Assembly (NCBI GenBank): GCA_007922305.1 | Contig: ML677358.1 | Coordinates: forward strand, 16,603,327 to 16,667,326 | Length of the DNA stretch: 64,000 nucleotides | Reading direction: 5' to 3' | Origin: Dermatemys mawii | Lineage: Eukaryota > Chordata > Testudines > Dermatemydidae | In this document: positions 50,501 to 64,000 of the stretch, piece after piece | Numbering within the stretch: position 1 is the stretch's first letter | Layout: every line of letters begins with the position of its first letter | The notes under the pieces: model-generated | The model's database searches: none | What the model was told of the DNA's origin: nothing | Seen by the model: the letters and a program-made list of their open reading frames with translations, nothing else | Program-made: the position numbers and the translations under genes

Positions 50501-50539
50501 CCAGTTAGGGGAGGCGGGCAGCACCCGCTCCGCCGCCAT
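17586..50539 (-). CDS. GEMIN5: Gem-associated protein 5 (GEMIN5), complete, 28 coding exons
   Basis: snRNA-recognition subunit of the cytoplasmic SMN complex; it binds the Sm site and cap of pre-snRNAs and also regulates translation. Coding exons on the minus strand, 5' to 3': 50539-50395, 49522-49368, 46316-46135, 44769-44618, 44374-44258, 43670-43538, 43155-42993, 41871-41659, 40116-40031, 39066-38984, 38460-38324, 36777-36704, 36155-35974, 35055-34916, 32448-32277, 32001-31783, 31371-31258, 30756-30628, 29733-29638, 29356-29219, 28709-28562, 27693-27574, 25607-25397, 24673-24416, 23522-23360, 22784-22220, 21745-21649, 17753-17586. They total 4560 nt (1519 aa; human is about 1508 aa, also 28 exons). 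Every junction is GT/AG and in phase. The N-terminus [20 protein letters not shown] aligns to the family start. The 400-N gap lies in intron 7 and costs no coding sequence. Confidence 0.96.
18480..20990 (+). mobile_element. CR1 LINE, longest copy, antisense in GEMIN5 intron 27
   Basis: About 2.5 kb. The 5' part includes endonuclease-like coding remnants (SINARSL... and ITEMW around 18760-18860), followed by reverse-transcriptase-region fragments (for example '[13 protein letters not shown]', 19557-19595, and '[14 protein letters not shown]' around 19720-19765, all with frameshifts and stops) and the CR1 3' UTR. The element is dead. It fills most of the 3.9-kb intron between GEMIN5 exons 27 and 28. 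Confidence 0.85.
23735..23945 (-). mobile_element. MIR SINE in GEMIN5 intron 24
   Basis: Minus-strand MIR: reading plus, 'CCCTATTCTACAGCTGGGAA', 'AGAAAGGTTAAGTAACGC', 'AGAGTCACACAGGGAATCTG', 'GAACTGAGATCTCC' and 'CCCTAAGAGCACTCTTCC' follow the MIR order. Good agreement over most of the element. Confidence 0.8.
24056..24343. mobile_element. Possible Tigger-like Tc1/mariner remnant in GEMIN5 intron 24
   Basis: Left end TACAGTAGAACCCCTATTTT and right end (reverse strand) CTAGACCCTTGATTTTAC are similar inverted ends around about 285 bp, in the style of Tigger DNA transposons. Decay is heavy; a TA duplication is plausible on the left only. Confidence 0.35.
24835..26345 (-). mobile_element. Two minus-strand CR1-related fragments around GEMIN5 exon 23
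   Basis: 24835-24975 ('GATCATATAGTCTGCCCTCC') and 25965-26345 ('GATGGAGAATCCAGTCCC', 'CTTATTTCTAGTCTGAATTT', 'AAGTCACCTCTTAAGC') are consecutive parts of one turtle CR1 3' region, read on the minus strand. The intervening DNA contains coding exon 23 (25607-25397), so they are more likely two independent insertions than one split copy. Confidence 0.7.
25397..29733 (-). other. GEMIN5: GEMIN5 exons 19-23: TPR-like dimerization domain (residues about 866-1103)
   Basis: Exons 29733-29638, 29356-29219, 28709-28562, 27693-27574 and 25607-25397 encode strongly conserved helical sequence, including [67 protein letters not shown] and NWVGAQE. In human GEMIN5 the matching segment (about 845-1097) is the TPR-like dimerization module. 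The assignment is by similarity recalled from the family. Confidence 0.86.
26590..27130. repeat. DNA-transposon-like repeat followed by a MIR tail, GEMIN5 intron 22
   Basis: 26594-27000 begins 'AGGCAAGTCTCCACTACAAA' and ends near 'CTCAGTAGTGTACAGCGGG', resembling inverted ends of a turtle MITE family whose ends read like TCTACACTAC. It is followed by a MIR 3' half ('CCTCAGTTCCCCATCTGTAA', 27003-27022). Boundaries approximate. Confidence 0.55.
30628..32001 (-). other. GEMIN5: GEMIN5 exons 16-18: charged linker (residues about 712-865)
   Basis: Three exons (32001-31783, 31371-31258, 30756-30628) encode a Lys-rich then acidic stretch, including [11 protein letters not shown], a second basic patch KKRKPRS and many Glu/Asp. 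This is the poorly conserved linker between propellers and helical domain. Exon 17 was placed by its frame ([10 protein letters not shown]...). This is the least conserved part of the exon model, but phase closes on both sides. Confidence 0.82.
33445..33990. repeat. Interspersed repeats in GEMIN5 intron 14
   Basis: AT-rich 'GAAATTTTC/TTTTCCAT' repeat (33450-33640 and 33830-33990) flanks a different repeat at about 33690-33800, marked by 'CATCATGGGAGACGTAGTTC' and 'CCACAATTCCCAAAAAGGC'. The latter is a common reptile motif (ACTACATCTCCCATGATGC type) that may have inserted into the former. Families not identified by search. Confidence 0.45.
34125..34560 (-). mobile_element. CR1 LINE 3' fragment in GEMIN5 intron 14
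   Basis: Minus-strand CR1: 'AAGTCAGACCAATGGTCCAT' near 34148 is the CR1 3' end, followed inward by the decayed ORF2 C-terminal region ('TTGGCCTTCACAACATCC', 'CATTGGGTGACATGGTCC'). Same subfamily type as the copy at 57232-57640. Confidence 0.85.
37305..37390. repeat. Short hairpin repeat, copy A (GEMIN5 intron 11)
   Basis: Imperfect palindrome: 'GACCAGAATCTCAGCTGGTG' opposite a right half ending 'CAAGTGAGGAACTAGCCC', with 'GTCAATGGAGC' at the centre. It resembles 44827-44903 in sequence and architecture. Confidence 0.65.
37835..37985 (+). mobile_element. MIR SINE fragment (GEMIN5 intron 11)
   Basis: Contains the MIR words 'GCCTTGGTTTCCTGATCTGT' and, about 100 bp later, 'CGAATGCTTTGAAG' and 'AGCGCTATAAGAACCAAG'. 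More diverged than the copy at 13225. Confidence 0.6.
39405..39599 (-). mobile_element. Turtle tRNA-derived SINE (tortoise Pol III / Cry I type), GEMIN5 intron 9
   Basis: On the minus strand the element starts with a tRNA-like head containing an A box TAGCTCAGTGG (39590-39580) and a B-box-like GTGAGTTCAGTCC (about 39551-39537). It then runs into a body and a tail ('GGACTAGATGATCTCC' and 'CCCTTCCAACCCTGATATTC' in reverse) that is shared with CR1 3' ends. A tRNA head joined to a CR1-type tail is the known structure of the cryptodiran turtle SINE mobilised by CR1. It is nearly full length and not a functional tRNA gene. Confidence 0.88.
40890..41545 (+). repeat. LTR-like dispersed repeat, copy 2 (GEMIN5 intron 8)
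   Basis: Partner of 2141-2895: 'TTTACCTTACCAATACATGT' (41302-41321) matches the CACCTTAAGAATAAATG block and 'CAAGAGAGGTGATGGCTAAG' (41512-41531) matches the later block. It also carries 'GTATAAAGAAATAG', a TATA-like word. Antisense to GEMIN5. No coding capacity seen. Confidence 0.5.
42265..42373 (+). mobile_element. CR1/SINE-type 3' tail beside the assembly gap
   Basis: 'GGGGATTGGTCCTGCTTTGA', 'GTTGGATCAGATACCTCC' and 'TCCTTTCCAACCCTGATA' are the same tail found on the minus strand at 39405-39480, here on the plus strand and without a tRNA head. It is directly followed by the N run. Confidence 0.75.
42374..42773. other. Assembly gap of 400 N
   Basis: Exactly 400 unknown bases inside GEMIN5 intron 7 (between coding exons 42993 and 41871). 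Repeats flank both sides: the CR1-type tail on the left and, on the right, 'CCAGACTAACACGGCTACCC', a motif common in turtle interspersed repeats and related to 60966-60983. No coding exon is missing because frame and residues continue across it. Confidence 0.99.
44822..44906. repeat. Short hairpin repeat, copy B (GEMIN5 intron 3)
   Basis: Palindrome with arms 'GAGCCAGACTCTTAGCTGG' and (reverse) 'GGGCCAGATCCTCATTTGG' around 'TCCACTAACTTCAAAGGA'. Total about 80 bp. Same architecture as 37305-37390. Confidence 0.7.
45020..45650. repeat. Possible LTR-type repeat (GEMIN5 intron 3)
   Basis: Low-GC, non-coding, with a short (GT)n run at 45543-45554. The stretch around 'GAATGCTTGTATGATGCTGC' (45073-45092) resembles repeats I associate with turtle LTRs, but I cannot name the family. 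Boundaries uncertain. Confidence 0.3.
45725..45890. repeat. GC-rich MITE-like repeat (GEMIN5 intron 3)
   Basis: 'GAAGTCGGCGTACCTTCAGC' to 'GGAGTCGACGGGAGCGCTGC' stands out as a CpG-rich island-like insert in AT-rich intron. It resembles a turtle DNA repeat whose copies carry GTCGACGGGAGCGC. No coding or promoter context. Confidence 0.45.
46480..46610. mobile_element. Degenerate hAT-type MITE (GEMIN5 intron 2)
   Basis: Left end 'CTAAAGTTTTCAACCTCTGG' and right end (reverse) 'CAGTGGTTTTTAACCTTTC' are imperfect inverted repeats of the CAGTGGTTCTCAACC type. No target duplication is recognisable, consistent with age. Confidence 0.5.
46715..47605 (+). mobile_element. CR1 LINE fragment, first of a tandem pair (GEMIN5 intron 2)
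   Basis: Begins within the CR1 reverse-transcriptase-distal part ('[11 protein letters not shown]' style decayed frame) and runs to a 3' end 'GATGACCTCCCTTCTAGTCC' (47563-47582). An intact frame survives for 66 codons (46957-47157). It is antisense to the host gene. Confidence 0.85.
47815..48815 (+). mobile_element. CR1 LINE fragment, second of a tandem pair (GEMIN5 intron 2)
   Basis: Same orientation and same ORF2 segment as the preceding copy but clearly diverged from it, ending 'GACCTCTCGAAGTCCCTCCC'. The pair is separated by about 210 bp. The frame is heavily broken. Confidence 0.85.
49740..49990. repeat. MITE-like repeat in GEMIN5 intron 1
   Basis: 'AAATCTACATGAATTAAAAA' (about 49786) and 'TTTAATTGCAGTATAGATGT' (about 49863) are inverted ends of a short element of the 'TGTCTACACTGCAATTAAA' turtle family, next to a second block, 'GTGTGGACACTCGCATTCTG' to 'AATAAGAGTGTCCACAGC'. 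It lies immediately 5' of the CpG island. Confidence 0.55.
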
Positions 50540-50741
50540 CTCCCCGGGCAGCGCGGCCGCTCGCGGCCGCCCTCAGTCACACTCGCTTCCTCCGCCTCCC
50601 CGGCAGACGTTACCAGGCGCCGCCGCAAAGCGCCACCGCTCGCACGCTGTCGCAGCACGACCCCTGACCCCCCCAGCGCACGACCGCCGGGCGGCGCGGC
50701 GCATGCGCGGAGAGCGGCTGCTGTAAAGCGAGCCGGAGAAG

Positions 50742-61599
<10,858 letters not shown>

Positions 61600-61672
61600 C
61601 ACTCTAATCCAGCTGTATATCTTTTCTTCAGAGTTTGGAAATGTGTAAATAAAAATAAGATAGTTTGCATTG
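61600..61672 (+). other. MRPL22: MRPL22 3' UTR with poly(A) signal AATAAA at 61648-61653
   Basis: A very short 3' UTR: AATAAA starts 49 nt after the TGA stop, with an overlapping weaker AATAAG at 61655-61660. A GT/T-rich tract follows. Cleavage near 61670 is inferred. Short 3' UTRs are usual for mitoribosomal protein genes. Confidence 0.8.
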
Positions 61673-61674
61673 TT

Positions 61675-64000
61675 GGATTCTCAGTTTGCTGTTGGCTTAT
61701 GCAAGATCCACTCCATGATGCAAGGAGGATCACAAACTTATTTTTAGTATTTAATTATAGCACCACTGATGTGTGTAACATTTGGAAAGGCAATGAATAT
61801 CCCTTCTCCTGAGAAGTTTGCAGTCACACAATGATTCTTTATACTTGTTTTTGGTATCTGTCTTACTAATTTTTCTCAGCCTTTGAATTGCCAACTCTGT
61901 TCTCTAAATTATGCTGAAAATGGAAGAATTAAGTCAGAAAATTCAGTTGTCTGTCTTTAAATTATCCACTGGTGCCTTGTGTAGTGGCTGGTTTTGACTC
62001 ATACTGTAAGTCCATCTGCACGGGTACAAGGAACTGCTGGTGCAGATCTGGTTGTGGGCTCAGGGCCTTAGTTAGTAAAATGTACATAAAATCTTTAGCC
62101 GGCATAGGTACAACAATGTGACTAACATGTAGAGACAAAATCAGGTGAGCTCATAATTTCAGTCTCAGATCTTCCATTTTATTTACTTTTAATATTAACC
62201 TCTTTATTAAAGTGCTGGTCTGCCACAGCAGCTTCTGACACACAGGAAAGCCCTGTAGAAGAGAGTCTCAACTATGCACCTTAAGTGCTAGGCTGATTTG
62301 TGGATTGTTGGGTGTCTCTTACTCTGAAGCATCTTTGACAATTCCTAAAGCAAATCTTTAAGATCACTGATGGGATCTTTGTCTCTTAAGTTATACTGGA
62401 TGCTTATGGCCCTGTACATAATGACCTCTGTCATTAAGCCTCCAGAAGAGATTAGAGGAGGGGGAATGTTGAGATACTTAATCCAAGTGTTCTCTAGTAG
62501 GGAACTTCAGTTTTGTTAGTGCCCTGGATATCAGTGCCTCATACACATTATAGAGAGAAGAGAGATGATTTTTAAAGCCTATGTCAGATCAGCTACCACC
62601 ACTGACTAAAAAATTAAGTAAAACTTGGGAGCTTTACACTGAGCCAGTAGGTGGCACTATCGAGTTTGAGCGGTAGGATGACACTGAAAACTTGTAACAT
62701 ATTAAAGCTCATTCTTTGCCCATCATGGTGGTATTTACTGATACGTGCACAGAATTCCAGCTGATCTCATTGGCAGCATTGTACTAGTAGCAAGAGTACA
62801 ACATGGAATGAAGTTTTTATGTGCTGCTTTGATCACTAGGAGGAAACTAGTTTTTTCTATACCATGCTTCAGACCAGATAGTGCCTTTGAGAGTGTTTTT
62901 GTGATACTGAAGCAAATGAAATGCTCTGACCTTAATGGGGATGGTTTATTATATTACACAGCCACCTTATGGATTGTATTATAAAACTCCACCTTGCTGC
63001 TGTTGTCTCTCTTCTCTCTTTGAAAGAAAAACTTCAAGGTCTGCTTTATAGATGGATACCTTCTCCCTACCAGGCAATAGAAGTTTCTACTCACTACCTG
63101 ACGCTTTGAACATGAAAGACCAAACACAGGGTGAGTTTTTTATGGAGCTTAAGGTTCACTACTTTAACATGAGTCAGGGATGGGGCGAATGATCTGTAGC
63201 ATGTCATCTGTGAATGTCTGAATTCTAGAGCTTCCTTCCATCTTTGAAAGCTACCCATTGTGAGTGGAATGGAAGAGATTCAATTTCAGTTCTTATACTG
63301 CAGCCATCACACAATATTCTTCCCCTGCCTGGCTTAAGTTTCTATAACAATTCAATGATAAAGATTGCTATGAGCATACAAAGAAACTGCACCTCTTTTG
63401 TAACTTCAGGATAGCTTTTTTTATAATCTTGAATACCTCAAAGCATAACATCATTCTCCCATGAGGTGTGGTACATAGCATGTCTTGAGTGCTAAAACGT
63501 AAGCAATATGAGGTGCTAGAGGTCCTGAAGAAATAGGAAATATATTCCCCAATCGCTACCATCAATGAGTGCTTATTTGTCCACTGGTTAACACTGTCTT
63601 GCATTTATGCAATAGGAGCAGCATATCTCTGATGCAAGGGTCACTCGCCTAGTGAATGCTACCTAATGGCTGGGGTTGGTACTGCAGGCCTTTCCTCCTT
63701 CCTACCTGGTAAGCTGTCAGCCTCACTTGATGGCTCTTCACTAGTTGAGCCACTCAATCAAAAACAGACAAACCCCTTCCTGGGTAGAGAAAAGTTCAGT
63801 GCCCTGCATGCCCTTCCACTAGGCTTCCCAAAAGAGCCTTATCCTCTTCCCCAGGCTTAGGCCACTTTGCTTATAGGACAGCACATGGGAGACCTGGTCC
63901 CAGCTCAGGGACTTTGCACACAGCAGCTATGTACTATTTCCTCCGGTTTGTTGCTGTTATTCCCTGGGCATTTTCCCATGTAACTCCTTACTCTTCACCC
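61675..64000. other. Intergenic DNA downstream of MRPL22
   Basis: AT-rich, with short frames on both strands (for example plus 62745-62984, minus 63368-63604) that lack splice context, codon bias or family resemblance. I see no CpG island, RNA gene or confident transposon in these 2.3 kb. Confidence 0.45.

Larger units (their letters stand above)
32277..50539 (-). other. GEMIN5: GEMIN5 exons 1-15: tandem WD40 beta-propellers (residues about 1-711)
   Basis: These exons carry repeated GH...WD units, for example GHTERVSGF with [33 protein letters not shown] and [13 protein letters not shown]. In the family they form two seven-bladed propellers that bind the Sm site and the m7G cap. The N-terminal Asn-Trp-Tyr (residues 12-14) corresponds to the human Trp14/Tyr15 RNA and cap contacts and is conserved; the WLTVHW segment in exon 6 is also kept. 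Blade counts were not modelled. Confidence 0.88.

Overview
This is a vertebrate nuclear segment, almost certainly from a cryptodiran turtle. It holds three complete, intron-containing genes. They are in the order and orientation of the known amniote block CNOT8 (+), GEMIN5 (-), MRPL22 (+), which lies on human 5q33. The turtle assignment rests on the repeats: a tRNA-headed SINE with a CR1-like tail (39405-39599) that matches the tortoise Pol III/Cry I family, many CR1 LINE fragments, hAT and Tc1/mariner MITEs, and a few old MIR copies. There are no operons, ribosome binding sites or CRISPR arrays.

Layout. 1-3645: repeat-rich intergenic DNA with a 38-bp minisatellite, an LTR-like repeat and a CR1 3' end. 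3640-4560: CpG-island promoter of CNOT8 with NRF1, ETS and TCTCGCGAGA motifs. 6000-14191: CNOT8 coding exons (292 aa), poly(A) signal at 15396. 15421-17084: short convergent intergenic gap containing one hAT MITE. 17085-50539: GEMIN5 on the minus strand, 28 coding exons, 1519 aa; intron 7 holds a 400-base assembly gap. 50540-50741: 202 bp between the two start codons of GEMIN5 and MRPL22, a shared bidirectional CpG-island promoter. 50742-61599: MRPL22, 7 coding exons, 211 aa, poly(A) signal at 61648. 61675-64000: downstream DNA in which I see no gene.

Exon boundaries were placed by hand from splice consensus, unbroken phase and protein similarity recalled from the vertebrate families. All three reading frames close exactly (879, 4560 and 636 nt including stops), so every coding exon is accounted for and none is frameshifted. 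The 5' UTR exons and transcript ends are less certain.

The three genes act in RNA metabolism or translation: CNOT8 shortens mRNA poly(A) tails, GEMIN5 selects snRNAs for the SMN complex and tunes translation, and MRPL22 is a mitochondrial large-subunit ribosomal protein. I see no sign that they form one pathway. The most distinctive structures are a nearly perfect inverted repeat of about 250-bp arms in CNOT8 intron 2, an internally deleted hAT transposon in MRPL22 intron 3, a MITE nested in a CR1 with a perfect 8-bp duplication, and three short hairpin repeats in introns.
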